The notes under the pieces were generated by a model. It worked only from the letters and a program-made list of their open reading frames with translations. It did not search any database and was not told the origin of the DNA. From the NCBI GenBank assembly GCA_024704765.1, contig JAKMXF010000345.1, forward strand, positions 1 to 64,000: DNA of 64,000 nt. The letters run 5' to 3'. Origin of the DNA: Oopsacas minuta. Taxonomy: Eukaryota; Porifera; Hexactinellida; Lyssacinosida; Leucopsacidae. Shown piece by piece: positions 24,316 to 35,635 of this stretch (positions are counted from its first letter, which is position 1; every line of letters starts with the position of its first letter). The position numbers and the translations under genes are program-made.

Positions 24316-24669
24316 ATCTATATTATTAAATCTCAAATATTGTTTGTCTGTCTGTTGTCAATGAAATTTTCACACTTTTGGGTTAATCATATGTAAATTT
24401 ATTGTTGTTTCTATAAATATACAGTAAACAAATTATCCAAATCTCAAAATGTACATACAGGCTAGGCTTGCTCTAAACGGATACAAAGGGTGTTGATCTT
24501 ACAAAAAGAATTCAATAATATATATGCCATATAAGTATATTTGTGAATTACATTGTTCTAAATATATCTATATTATAATACTCAAAGGGGCCGTCAATTT
24601 GGAGAATACTGGATACTCTGAGACGCAATGCACCGAGTTCACCGCGAAGCGACGAGCCAAATGCTCGTT
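24316..24669 (+). mobile_element. Helitron-like repeat, plus-strand copy
   Basis: It starts ATCTATATTATTAAATCTCA and ends with ACGCAATGCACCGAGTTCA and the hairpin GAGCCAAATGCTC. It is colinear with the minus-strand element at 19082-19670 but shorter. Confidence 0.5.
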
Positions 24670-26169
24670 AAATTTGAAGAAACAATCAATATATTATTTT
24701 ACAATAGGACTAATAATTGAAGATTGTAATCCTCCAATTATCTCAATCCCTATCAAATATCTATTAGTAGAACTATAACTTCTTGTTCGCTTAATTCGCT
24801 TCACAAATTCCCAGAAAATCATTAATATTCTTCCTAATACGGTATCATTATCCACTATCCTGGTAGCAAGGTTGTATTACGGCTATGTAGCAGAATATCG
24901 GTTTCATTATGTTATGTGTGTGTTAGGAAATTTGAGATTTCTCCAAAAGTGTATGCATAGAGATTTCTACTAATATCTACTGATTGATGAAGTTTTTAGA
25001 ACTTTTGATTTATTTTTTTGAGGCGAATATGCTTGGGTTATGCAAGGTATTTGGGGAGGGTGACCATTCAAACATTACATAACGCTACAAGGGGAGGGGG
25101 TGGTATGCAAAGTGCTCCAGCGGGGTCAAATTTAGGGGAAATCGCGTTTCGTGACTTTGGGGTGGCATATTCTCTTACAGTTCGTTGGAATCTTGTGTGT
25201 AATTCAGATTTGAGTTTGCATGGGTAGTTTTAACGCGATATTACCAAAATAGGTTTTAATATCACGAAATTCGCCACCTTTCTTCACTTTTTATATATCA
25301 AACGAACACGCTTTGCTTGCTCGAGCTGCGACTGCGGGGCTTAAGAATAATTCGTGTTCGCACGGGTCTTGGTACCTCGTGCCTCAAATGACACTAAAGT
25401 ATAACAGTATAAAATATATTCGGGAGAATTTCTTGGCTATTTTTCTGAAATCAATTATTATCAATAATATATTCTTAGTGACAGAGAGACATGGCGACAC
25501 GAATTTTGAATTTTGAATTTTGAAGTTGTCTGGTTGAAATTTTCCTTGCCATAGCAATAGTACTACAGGACCAAAAGACGCTCAGGTTATAACTGGACCA
25601 CTGCATAGACGAGTCACGGGGTCCAAAAAGAATCGACAGTAGATCCCACAATTTTGAGGAAGACCGCCGAATATTAGTATAATTTCAAAAACACTTTCAT
25701 GTACCCCAAAAATATGTCTTGCCTCAACTCATCGTTCTCGGCTATGCCCATGACCATCTGACAAATGAGCTAATGGTACATAAGATACGCAACAAACATG
25801 CAAACATCATAATATATGTACAGAACTACTGACATGAGCCATTTATTATTACTGTTTTATATCTGGTTTATTCTATCTCTATTATCCAACAAAGCACATC
25901 TGTTTCTTAATAGAGCTGCAAAAAAACATCATGTAGTCCCCTATAGAATATAGTCAACTCCCGGTATATCTAAGCCCAAGAGACCGCGATGATTACTTAG
26001 AAATACATAACCGATAATATTTATGTTACTTTGACGGTTTGGGACCATAATTGTAGAATTTCAAATCTTGGGTATTTCGGTATATCTGTGTTCCATATCT
26101 ATACACAAATTTCAAATTATCTCCATCTTCCCAAATAATTGAAGATTAGAAACACAATAACTACATACA

Positions 26170-29100
26170 ATGGCTGGTCTCGTTAAAGGTAAAGAATATG
26201 ACTGGAAAGACTCTAACATGGCCCTGGTCGGGACTGACGCTGATAGATCGGTGAAGAAAGCTGCTGCTGAGACTGAACCCGCTTGGAAGGGTGCAGGCAC
26301 GAAGGTAGGCATGCAAGTATGGCGTATTGTCAAGTTCAAGGTTACGCATTGGCCAAAGGAGGATTATGGTAAGTTCTACGAGGGCGACAGCTATATTCTG
26401 ATGAATACTTATAAAGAACCTGATAGTGATGCTCTCAATTTTGATCTACATTTCTGGATAGGAAAGGAATCGACTCAGGTCAGTAAATATGATTCATAAC
26501 AATTGCTGATACTACATTTTATAATAGAACCATAGGACCAGCACAAAAAATATATGTGCTAATTTTCAAGGCAATCGAACTGGTATATTTCGCATAACAG
26601 CTCGGACGGAATTAAGCATCTGTTTCTTATATAAAAATTGCTTATACATTTCAGAAAAGTGATCTGAAATCATCATGAACGTGGTCGCGATCCTTTTTTG
26701 CGTAAGGATAGCATTCACGACCTTCGATGACGATCGTGATCTTGATCATTGATTTGGTGATCGACTAATGACCTACTTCTACCCCATAGTAATCATTTGT
26801 ATTCTATCTCCATAGGATGAATACGGAACAGCTGCGTACAAAACTGTAGAACTAGACACTCTCCTTGATGATAAGCCTATTCAGCATAGAGAAGTACAAT
26901 CGTATGAAAGTGATCTGTTCAACAGTTACTTCAAAGAATTGACCATAATGAAAGGAGGAGCTGATACTGGATTCAGACATGTAGAACCTAAGAATTATCG
27001 AATTAGACTACTTCATTTTCATGGAGAGAAGAAACGTATTACTGTTAAAGAGGTAAATTGTTTTGACGAAAAACCCCCCTCCCCTGTATGAATATGTTGC
27101 AGTCCAACTGCCTATTCGCGAATAGACCAATTTGAATTGGTCCGAGTGCGAATTATTTTTAGATTTACACATACTCATTAAGATATCTAGATAAGGTCAT
27201 GCCATACACAATTTATTGCTTGTCAATATATTAATTAATCCCTGTCCGTCCCAATGTTAATCGCTAGCAAAAATCAAGGTCATAAGGCAAACCAGCAGAA
27301 GCAAATGAAAGTGGTAATGCAGTTCACCTTGGTTAACGCACATTAACGAAATACGCAATAGGTAATACAAAATAACAGATGAAAACTACTATTACTGCAT
27401 TCAGCGAAATAGTAACTGGTTCCAGAAAGCATATAAGCGATTATACGTATGACAATTAGTCTTGGCCACACAGAAATAACAAATTCGCACTCGGACCAAT
27501 TCAAATTGGTCTATTCGCGAATGGGCCAAATTCGCAGTTGGACTGCAACAAATACACTGGACTATGCTTGATAAGGACACCGTTTAAACTGGAAATACAA
27601 AAAGTTTTCGGTTAATCGGGAACTTCACTTAACCTGAATCTGGCTGTGGGGTTTACTGTAAATGGAAAAACATCTATTTTCACTTTCAGTTTCTATTTAC
27701 GTAGCCAGCTTTGGCTTAATTGGGACAAAAAGCTGGGACGAAAGTGTCCCAATTATGCGGAGTTCCTGATTAACCAAATTTTTTGCATTACTATGGTTTG
27801 GATCCAAATTCTAAATGAAATGTGTCCTGATTAACCGCATACTTGCCGACCTGAGTAAAGAAAAATGCGGGACGGGAGACACCAATTTAGCGGGACATCG
27901 CGTGACGTAACATATTTGTATTATACTGGACCTAAAAATCGGGACAATTAAGGTTTTTAGCGAGTTTTGGCGGGACATTAGTCTCATTGGCCCTCAACAT
28001 ATATCCAAAAACAGGGACAGTTGGCAAGTATATAACCGGTGTCCCAATTAAGCGGAGTTCAATGTATATTGAAATCCTCCCTCCAATCCCGCATCAATTT
28101 CCGAATATATGAGTGATAAAGTTCCGGCACAAACTCTGGAATATTTCTATTGTTACACGAAGATTTGAAATATTCAAAAAATCCGGAATGGATTGAAATT
28201 ATTACATACTTACCAACTGTAGAATGTCTTCCAAAGTACATACAAATCAAATGTTATTGTGCAAGAAAGTACTATTCGATGGAAATATTAATTTTTCCAA
28301 AAAATATCTGAAAATTTCTCCATCCAACTGTAGTGTTGTGTGGCGAAATCTCGAATATTCAAGCGAACGTGTCAAGAACAAGAAAACAAGATACAAAATA
28401 TTTTCCGGGAATAGATAAAACCACGAATGGCTGACTCACGGACGGGAGGGCTGCCTGTAATACATAAATTAGCCAACTATGCTGAGATCTATCATCAACA
28501 TTTGGAGAACTACCGTTCTCATGAAAAATATCTATCCCGGAAATCAGTCTAATAAAATTACGTCACCAAAAATTGTAACTCGAACGTATAATACGTACTA
28601 GCCGGGGGAAATATTCCAGAATTTGCCGAGACTGTACCTTAGAACAGTGTCCCGCGACCCCAAAAAGGCATGGTGTCCCCGAAAAAACGATCACGGACCA
28701 CTGACTTAGAACAATATCCAAGCACCAAGCAGATGTACAACATCCGCCATCCATGGTTAAGTATTTAATAATCATATTGTGTGGACAATTCTTGTTGAAA
28801 CAAGTACATTTATTAGAACAGAGGTAAACCCCTTTCTCGCTTGGCGCTTAACCTAACGGCGTCTGAATTGGAACGAATACGATAAGTTGGGTATTCGATA
28901 TAATACGAGTTAACTATATTTAATTATCTATACTCATACACACTTCTATTTAATCACAAGTTTACTGAATATAATACGAATCCTATGGAAATTCATAAAC
29001 ATGATTCTAGTACATATATGATAATAAACCTAATACATGTATATGCGATTTTGGTTGGTTTGCAATCGGTCCAATTCAGGCAGCCCTCGCCGTTCGCTGT

Positions 29101-30161
29101 TTCGATTCTTCGCGGAAAATATTTCATGTCTCGTTTTATCTCAAAAAGTTATTCCATGCTTGATTCTAATGCTCTACCTATCCACAGGTACCAGCAAAGA
29201 AGGCAGCCCTCGATTCTACAGATGTGTTTATCCTTGACAAAGGTCTTACTCTATTTCAATGGAATGGAAAAACTTGTAACAAAGATGAGAAGTTCAAGGC
29301 AGTACAGTACTTACAAACTATTAAATCTGAACGTGGGAAGGCTACAGTAGAGACGCTTGATGAACTTGATTGTGTAAGTTCAGTTGAATACGAAAATACA
29401 GATAACTCCCGCTATATCTAGGCTCAAAGGACCGCGATAATCACTTTGAAATAACTGATGGATTATTTCTTACTTTGAGGGTTTGAGACCATATTTGTAT
29501 AATTTCAGACTTTATTTTTATTATCCATAACTCCCCGTCATATCGAACACTGATACCACTATTGAAGACTGAAATTCTACAAATATGGTCTCAAACCGTC
29601 AAAGTAACATAAAAGTCACTGTTATATCGAAGCAATTTCCTCAATTCCTTGAACTTCGATAAACGGGAGTAAACTGTACAGTGGAACTTAGTTAATACAA
29701 ACAATATTTGATCGTTCGTTGGTGTCCGTATGAGCGAGGTCCCACTGTGCATATATTTAACCAAAATCCTTTTTTCAATTTTCTAGCCCAAGTCCCACGA
29801 ATTCTACACTTCTCTTAGTGACGATCCTTTAGAAGAAGGAGACCTCGATGAAAAGAAGGAAAAATTAACAGTAGCATTCGCAGCACAGCTCTACAAGCTT
29901 AGCGACGCATCTGGTCAAATGGAATTCACAATGGTATCTGAGGGAAAACTATCGCGAGACATGCTAGACCCCAATGACGTGTTCATCCTTGATAATGGTA
30001 AGATGTGTTTTGTATGGATTGGCAATGGTACTACGTTTGCTGAGCGCTCCAACGCAATGCCTTATGCCCATAATTACCTTATGAAATCAGATCATCCACT
30101 GATACCTGTTACTTGTGTCAAACAAGGAAAGGAAACGGCCAACTTTTTCCAGAACTTTTAA
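26170..30161 (+). CDS. gelsolin/severin-like actin-binding protein, three gelsolin domains
   Basis: Four exons are proposed: 26170-26478, 26816-27052, 29188-29373, 29787-30161. All junctions are phase 0 and the product is 368 aa. The length matches severin, fragmin and CapG (three gelsolin repeats) rather than six-repeat gelsolin. Repeat 1 shows GKFYEGDSYI and FDLHFWIGKE (about residues 67-101). Repeat 2 shows DVFILDKG and FQWNGKTC. Repeat 3 shows DVFILDNGKMCFVWIGNG and a C-terminal VKQGKE. The family severs or caps actin filaments under calcium control in the cytoplasm. Intron 2 (2.1 kb) is full of transposons. Exon 3 ends at a tgt|gtaagt donor. Confidence 0.9.
27096..27549. mobile_element. 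MITE with long terminal inverted repeats (intron of gelsolin gene)
   Basis: The two ends of about 65 bp, beginning GTTGCAGTCCAACTGC and ending GCAGTTGGACTGCAAC, are near-perfect inverse complements that include the inner motif GACCAATTTGAATTGGTC. No coding sequence lies between them. Confidence 0.75.
27839..28033. mobile_element. short GGGACA-rich repeat, also at 62410-62585
   Basis: The shared order is AGCGGGACATCGCG, then CATATTTGTATTA, then GGCGGGACATTAG, then CATTGGCCCTCAAC, then CAGTTGGCAAGTA. The ends ACTTGCC and GGCAAGT are inverted. The two copies lie in introns of different genes, so this is a dispersed repeat of unknown class. Confidence 0.55.
29399..29676. mobile_element. pogo/Tigger-like MITE (CAGTCAACTCCCGTTATATCG family), full length
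   Basis: The ends CAGATAACTCCCG and CGGGAGTAAACTG are inverted and flanked by TA on both sides. The interior is palindromic, with ATGGTCTCAAACCGTCAAAG and its complement both present. Further copies or fragments lie at 23155, 25951, 30691, 36498, 44342, 58886 and about 62205. Confidence 0.75.
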
Positions 30162-30269
30162 CGTTTTGATGAAGGATTTACATATATATTTAGTCAAGAT
30201 TTAGTTGGTATATTTTAGAAAGTAACATTAGTGGATTTAGATTTTGTGTGTATTTTGGAAGAAATTTCA

Positions 30270-30321
<52 letters not shown>

Positions 30322-32044
30322 TCGTCATAGGTTCTATATTATCAATTTGGTTAATTATAATTGTGGCCAATTCTCAATAGTTATTATTTTGTTTATTGTA
30401 TGGGTGTATGTTAGTGGTTTCCAACCTTGGGGTCCAAAGGATCTCAAAATTTGTATTGCAATATATAACTAATATGAGAGGGGATCCACAGGTGAAAAAG
30501 TTTGGTTTAAGTGTTGTAACGAAATCTGCTTGGGCTTTCATGATCTCTTCGTGAGTCTCACGATTTTCAGATCCTTGGTCTTTTCATAGTAAGCTGATAG
30601 TGGAACTTGGATAAGATTTCCTAATATATATACTACTGTGATGGACGTATCATCGGTTATAAATTTATTCGTATTTCTTTCGAACCAATACAGTCAACTC
30701 TCGTTTTATCGTAGCTCAAGGGACCACGATAATTTCTTTGTTATAAGCGATTAAATATTGTTACTTTTGACGGTTTGGGACCATATTTGTTCAATTTCAG
30801 ACTTCGATATAAGCGGTTAATTCGATAGGGGATAAATTTGGGTACCTGTGGGCCTGGACCCCCCAGTTTCGTTTCGTTTCGTTTCCAAAAAATTGCCACC
30901 ATTGCATACTTACCAACCCCTTTGAACTGTTTCCCTCGATTTTCAAATTCCAAGGATTTCTATTTTCTATACAAAAAATATGAAATTTTCCCTCTTTTCC
31001 GAGAAAACATATCCGATATTTTACCTGGATTTAGTAATTTTTCCCTGGAAATCTAGTGATCCCTGAATTCATAGGCGTAATAGTCAGGGCTCTCAACCTA
31101 GAAACCATCAAAATCATGAGATTCGTCAAAATCTCAGTATTCTATCGTGACACATCCTATTAGTATTCGTTTCTATGAAAAGACAGGGATTCTATAGTAT
31201 TTGTAGACCCAAAATCGTGAGACTCACGACTAGATCGTAAGAGTTGAGAGCCCTGAATTGTATCCATCAAGACCCCCATGTCTTGGATCTATGCATCTGG
31301 ATCCGCCAGATTTAGGACCATGGACCGGACCATTGGAGCAAAATAGCCATTCTCAGAGGGTTTATATCCTCAGGTCTGGAATACGGTACGGGGTTTTGAT
31401 ACCCAAGTTTTCTGGGAAATTGGAAAGTTCACGCCTATGCCTGAATGGTCTGCGGCTATGGTTTCTGATGTGACTTTTTAGGATCACATTGCCCTTTGAC
31501 AACGACAAGCTAGATCTATTTTAATTATATTCTATTTGCTAGGAAATGCAATTGAGATTGTCTAAAATAGACTTCATAGTGATATGCTTTGTCAGTGTAG
31601 CATCTGCTTTCTATATCTACCCGCCTTTCTGGAAAGAATTGTCTAAAAATAATCCAACAATTTATAAATTGACTGTAAAGAGCAAACCTTTGAATGAAAA
31701 AGATGGTAAAGATAATAATTAATTTGTCTATTAAAATATTGTATATTTTTCTTTTACTCATTCGGGATTTCGAAAATGGAAAACTATTCCTTCAGGTGAT
31801 CTGAGCATACTTCCCGCATTTTCGGACATGTGTTGATGGCCAATGAGGCTAATCTCCAGGGTTGCTTGTCGCACTGAAATCATAAAAAAATAGATGATAT
31901 ATCCATATACATATAGTAATTCAGACTAGCCTGGTCAAGGATTTTTTAACTGGAGGCACAATTCCCATTTGGGGCATGCATGTGGCTAGCTAGAAGGCAA
32001 ACTTCAAAATTTCGCTAGGTTTCGCTTATACAAACTTCTATATA
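30162..32044. other. spacer between gelsolin-like gene and BMS1
   Basis: It contains a (TTA) microsatellite, a hAT-type fragment with GGTTTCCAACCTTGGGG near 30417, a MITE end at 30691 and a GTTTC run at 30865-30885. No gene is seen. Confidence 0.5.
30271..30320. repeat. (TTA)n microsatellite, about 17 units
   Basis: This is an uninterrupted 50-bp run of TTA, about 110 bases after the gelsolin-like stop codon and so possibly in the 3' UTR. Confidence 0.95.
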
Positions 32045-32199
32045 CCGTGAAAACTCTACAAACTGGGCCCGTGGAAGTGGAGAACTTCAGGAAACGAAGT
32101 GAAAATACATAGCGAATTCCTAATCCCTTACAAATGAATCTCCACAAACGGGGTAGCATTTTCGGCGTCCCTGACACCTTGTTTGTGGAGATTTCACTG
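32045..32199. mobile_element. MITE (TCCACAAACGGGG family) next to the BMS1 start
   Basis: TA-flanked ends CCGTGAAAACTC and GAGATTTCACTG enclose the motif TCCACAAACGGGG. It ends 36 bases before the BMS1 start codon and so overlaps the likely promoter or 5' UTR. Relatives are at 48946-49085, 58570-58682 and 60540-60683. Confidence 0.65.
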
Positions 32200-32235
32200 T
32201 ACTATTTGGTAACTTGATTATCTTATTTACTTAGC

Positions 32236-35200
32236 ATGGAAGCCCAAGAAAACAAACCACACAGAAAACCTCATTCAGGTCCATCAGCTGTGAAAAAGAA
32301 ACGAAAAAATATCAAACAAAAAACCCCCAAAAATCAAAACAAAAAAGCTTTCGCTTTCAAATCAAGTGTGAGAGCTGCTCGCTCATTACGTCATACTCTT
32401 GATATCGAGACGAAACGTCATCATATACCTGTCGCCGAACAAACTTACAATACTGCCGAAGTCCCGCCTTATATAGTCGCGGTAGTAGGCCCCCCTAAAG
32501 TTGGAAAAAGTACGCTTATACGTTCGTTGGTGAAGAATTATACACGACATAATTTGCGGAGTGTTATTGGGCCGATTACGATTGTTTCTGGTCGGAAACG
32601 ACGTCTGACATTTATCGAGGTTGATAATGATATGTGCTGTATGATTGATGTGGCGAAAATCGCGGATTTATGTTTGTTATTAATCGACGCGAGTTTTGGA
32701 TTTGAAATTGAGACATTTGAGTTTATTAATATTTTGCAGGTACACGGTTTTCCACAGGTTATGGGGGTGCTGACTCATTTGGATTTGATTCCACGGACGA
32801 AAACTTTACGTCGCGCGAAAAAGGACCTACGTCATCGATTCTGGACAGAGATATATCAAGGTGCGAAAGTGTTCTATCTTTCGGGTATTTTGAATGGTGA
32901 TTTATACCCAAGTATGGAAGTACATAATTTATCGCGGTTTATTTCAGTTATGCGTTTTCATCCGACGCAATGGAGACTTTCTCATGCGTTTTTTCTCGCG
33001 GATAGAGTGGAAGATTTGACACCTTTTGAAGATATGAGACTTGAGCCTTCGATTGACCGAAACATTGCCTTATATGGGTATATACGGGGCACGAATTTGC
33101 CGGATAATTCTTGGGTACATATACCGGGCTGCGGTGATTATAGAATCGGGGAAATTAAACTTTTACAGGATCCATGTCCTTTACCGGGTGGTGAGAAAAA
33201 GCGCAGAAATTTGAATGAAAAACAGAAACTAATTTACGCGCCTAAATGCGGGATTGGACAATTGAGTTTGGATAATGATGCTATTTATGTTGATTTACCG
33301 TCTAAAAACGCGAATTTGGAGCCGAGTAATGATCTTATTTCCGCGATTTTACGTACTAACACTGGTGTGGACGAGAAATTGGCTGATGCGGATGGTGTTA
33401 TGTTATTCGAAAATTCTGAACAAGTTTGTGATATTGAAAGTGAGGAAAAACGCGAAAGTTCTATTGCCAGTGACACTGGAGGGGAGGAAAATCGCGAAAA
33501 TTCTACTGGGAGTGACAGTGAAAATGATTTAACCACTAGTGAGAGTGATTCAGACAGTGAAATTTCGCAGGAGGGAAGTGAAAAATCTGAAGAAAATAAT
33601 TCTGAATTCCAAAACGCATCGACTCAAGTTATTAAAGATGGATATACAAAATTAATTTCAACTCCTTCATGGACAAAAATGTACAACGAATATTTGGACC
33701 ATCGTCTCGGGCGACATTCTAGCCTTCAAGAATTAATATACTCGAAAAAAGACACTATTTTACTGCGAAAACAACCACATACTGATGACTTATTAGGTGA
33801 TTTGTTTATTGTCAATGATAATCGTAAACAGCTTGTACATGATAGTAGTTATTCCAGAATGACTGTTAATTTCGATTTCAACAATGAAAGTACTTATCAA
33901 GAACTAAAAAACCTGTTTGTTACTGGGCGAAAACGTGTGAAATTTCGCGAAAACTCTGATGATAATCGCGAATTTCGTAATGGATTTATTGAATTAGATG
34001 ATGACGGTAATGAAATTCAAAAGTTAGATAATTTCCCTGAAAATGAATTTTCAGAATCTGAAAGTGAAAATATTGAAAAGGAAGTTGTAAAAAAGCAACA
34101 AATAAAATCCGATTATTTCAAAGATTTACAACAACAAACAAATGACCAGGACCTCATAAACAAAGGAGAATACGAACAGTTTGACATACTACAATCTGCG
34201 AAATATATCGGCTATCCACCTGGTTCATACATTAGAATATCCATAGACTCTATACCCTACGAATTCATCAATAATACCAAGGCTAATTCACCGATTATCG
34301 TCGGCAGTCTTACTTCACAGGAATTAGAGACTACACGATATACACATGCACGTGTTAAACAGCACAGATGGCATAAGAAAGTCCTCAAAACACGTGACCC
34401 GATTATCGTAAGCCTTGGCTGGCGCCGATTTCAAACATTGCCTGTTTACTATACTGAAGAGCATAATAAGCGGAAACGTATGCTGAAGTATACACCTGAA
34501 CATTCGCATTGTCACGCAGTTTTTAACGCTCCTGTTACCCACCCGGGCACTGGGTTATTGGCGCTACAGGTTTTAACCGCGAATGCGAAAACCACGTTTC
34601 GAATTGCACTGACTGGCGTATTATTAGAAAACTCACAAACGATCGAAGTCGTTAAAAAATTGAAATTAACTGGAACTCCCTATAAGATATACAAAAATAC
34701 TGCGTTTATTAAAGGTATGTTTAATTCTGCGCTAGAAGTCGCGAAATTCGAACGCTCAATTATTCAAACAGTAAGTGGAATTCGTGGAATTATAAAACGC
34801 AATGTTTCGAAACCGTCTGGACATTTTCGAGCCAGTTTTGAAGACAAAATTCTCATGTCTGATATTGTGTTTTTGCGTGTTTGGCATCAGGTTGAATTAC
34901 CATTATTTTACAACCCAGTCTGTAACCATGTTGATCGAGATTGGAATGCAATGAAAACAGTCGCGGAAATTCGTCACGAAAACAACACCCCAATTCCTGT
35001 TCAAAAAGATTCACTTTACCAAAAAGTTGAGAGAATTACACCGAAATTCGCGCCGCTTAAAATTCCGCATAAACTTGAAAAAGACTTACCATTTAAAAGT
35101 AAACCGAAATACGTAATGAAAAGTAAAGGGCTCGCGAATCTTAAAAAACCGGCAGTAATTTTGGAACCGAATGAACAGAAAGTAATGAAAATGTTTCAAC

Positions 35201-35385
35201 AATTACGAACTGCACATAATGATAACTTGAGAAAACGTAAAATTGAGAGTTTGCGAAAGTCGGAATTGAATGAGAAAATGAAAAAGAAAGTTGAATTGAA
35301 GCGGTTACAAAGTGTAAAGAAGAGACGCAGAGATTTCTATACGAAAGTTGGGAAGAAACAAGCTAGATCAAAGAAAAAGAATTGA
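32236..35385 (+). CDS. BMS1: ribosome biogenesis GTPase Bms1
   Basis: This single open frame of 1049 aa is a nucleolar GTPase of the small-subunit processome needed for 18S rRNA maturation; it partners Rcl1 in known systems. A Lys-rich N-terminus leads to the P-loop VGPPKVGKST (84-93), GPITIVSG (112-119) and the G4-like THLD (180-183). An acidic Glu/Ser linker (about 381-458) separates the GTPase domain from the conserved C-terminal half with SLTSQELETTRYTHARVK and THPGTGL, followed by a basic tail ending RSKKKN. It is shorter than the human and yeast proteins (roughly 1180-1280 aa), mainly in the linker. It has no introns, although neighbouring housekeeping genes have many, which suggests origin as a retrocopy that is still intact. 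CpG-containing codons (CGC, GCG, TCG) are far more frequent than in the receptor gene. Confidence 0.93.
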   Translation: MEAQENKPHRKPHSGPSAVKKKRKNIKQKTPKNQNKKAFAFKSSVRAARSLRHTLDIETKRHHIPVAEQTYNTAEVPPYIVAVVGPPKVGKSTLIRSLVKNYTRHNLRSVIGPITIVSGRKRRLTFIEVDNDMCCMIDVAKIADLCLLLIDASFGFEIETFEFINILQVHGFPQVMGVLTHLDLIPRTKTLRRAKKDLRHRFWTEIYQGAKVFYLSGILNGDLYPSMEVHNLSRFISVMRFHPTQWRLSHAFFLADRVEDLTPFEDMRLEPSIDRNIALYGYIRGTNLPDNSWVHIPGCGDYRIGEIKLLQDPCPLPGGEKKRRNLNEKQKLIYAPKCGIGQLSLDNDAIYVDLPSKNANLEPSNDLISAILRTNTGVDEKLADADGVMLFENSEQVCDIESEEKRESSIASDTGGEENRENSTGSDSENDLTTSESDSDSEISQEGSEKSEENNSEFQNASTQVIKDGYTKLISTPSWTKMYNEYLDHRLGRHSSLQELIYSKKDTILLRKQPHTDDLLGDLFIVNDNRKQLVHDSSYSRMTVNFDFNNESTYQELKNLFVTGRKRVKFRENSDDNREFRNGFIELDDDGNEIQKLDNFPENEFSESESENIEKEVVKKQQIKSDYFKDLQQQTNDQDLINKGEYEQFDILQSAKYIGYPPGSYIRISIDSIPYEFINNTKANSPIIVGSLTSQELETTRYTHARVKQHRWHKKVLKTRDPIIVSLGWRRFQTLPVYYTEEHNKRKRMLKYTPEHSHCHAVFNAPVTHPGTGLLALQVLTANAKTTFRIALTGVLLENSQTIEVVKKLKLTGTPYKIYKNTAFIKGMFNSALEVAKFERSIIQTVSGIRGIIKRNVSKPSGHFRASFEDKILMSDIVFLRVWHQVELPLFYNPVCNHVDRDWNAMKTVAEIRHENNTPIPVQKDSLYQKVERITPKFAPLKIPHKLEKDLPFKSKPKYVMKSKGLANLKKPAVILEPNEQKVMKMFQQLRTAHNDNLRKRKIESLRKSELNEKMKKKVELKRLQSVKKRRRDFYTKVGKKQARSKKKN

Positions 35386-35573
35386 TTCTATTTGCAATTA
35401 TCACGTTTTAGCTTTAGAAATATTTCATTTTCGGCCACTCTGGCGCGTACAAATTCTTCAAAAATATTCTCCATTTAACCGTACAGTAAACTCCTGTTAT
35501 AACCAAGTCCGATACAAAGAAACACCGCTTATAACAAAGTTATTTGTTACTCCTTTAGGTCAATTGCTTAAGC

Positions 35574-35635
35574 GGAATTAATTCAACTGGGGTTGTTATG
35601 AGTCCGCTCATAACAACCCCAGTTGAACTAATTCC
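35574..35635. repeat. 29-bp stem hairpin with 4-base loop
   Basis: The left arm 35574-35602 and right arm 35607-35635 are inverse complements with one mismatch, separated by TCCG. It lies inside a larger CAGTAAACTCC-type repeat, about 190 bases after the BMS1 stop. Confidence 0.85.

Larger units (their letters stand above)
21125..26169. other. 5-kb gene-free region rich in transposon remnants
   Basis: No exon chain or conserved domain was found on either strand. Recognisable contents are a hAT MITE (22179-22613), a CAGTTAACTCCCGTTATAT MITE end (23155 onward), paired fragments with CCCGTTCAAACGTTACGTAA (24165-24310) and CATTCAAACATTACATAA (25065-25090), a Helitron-like repeat (24316-24669), a GC-rich repeat end (25303-25385) and a MITE about 75-220 bases before the gelsolin start (25951-26095). 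Confidence 0.55.

Noticed and set aside
25018-25516. Plus-strand frames of 67-69 codons
   Set aside because: They overlap CATTCAAACATTACATAA-type and CGCTTTGCTTGCTCG-type repeats; composition is that of repeats, not protein.
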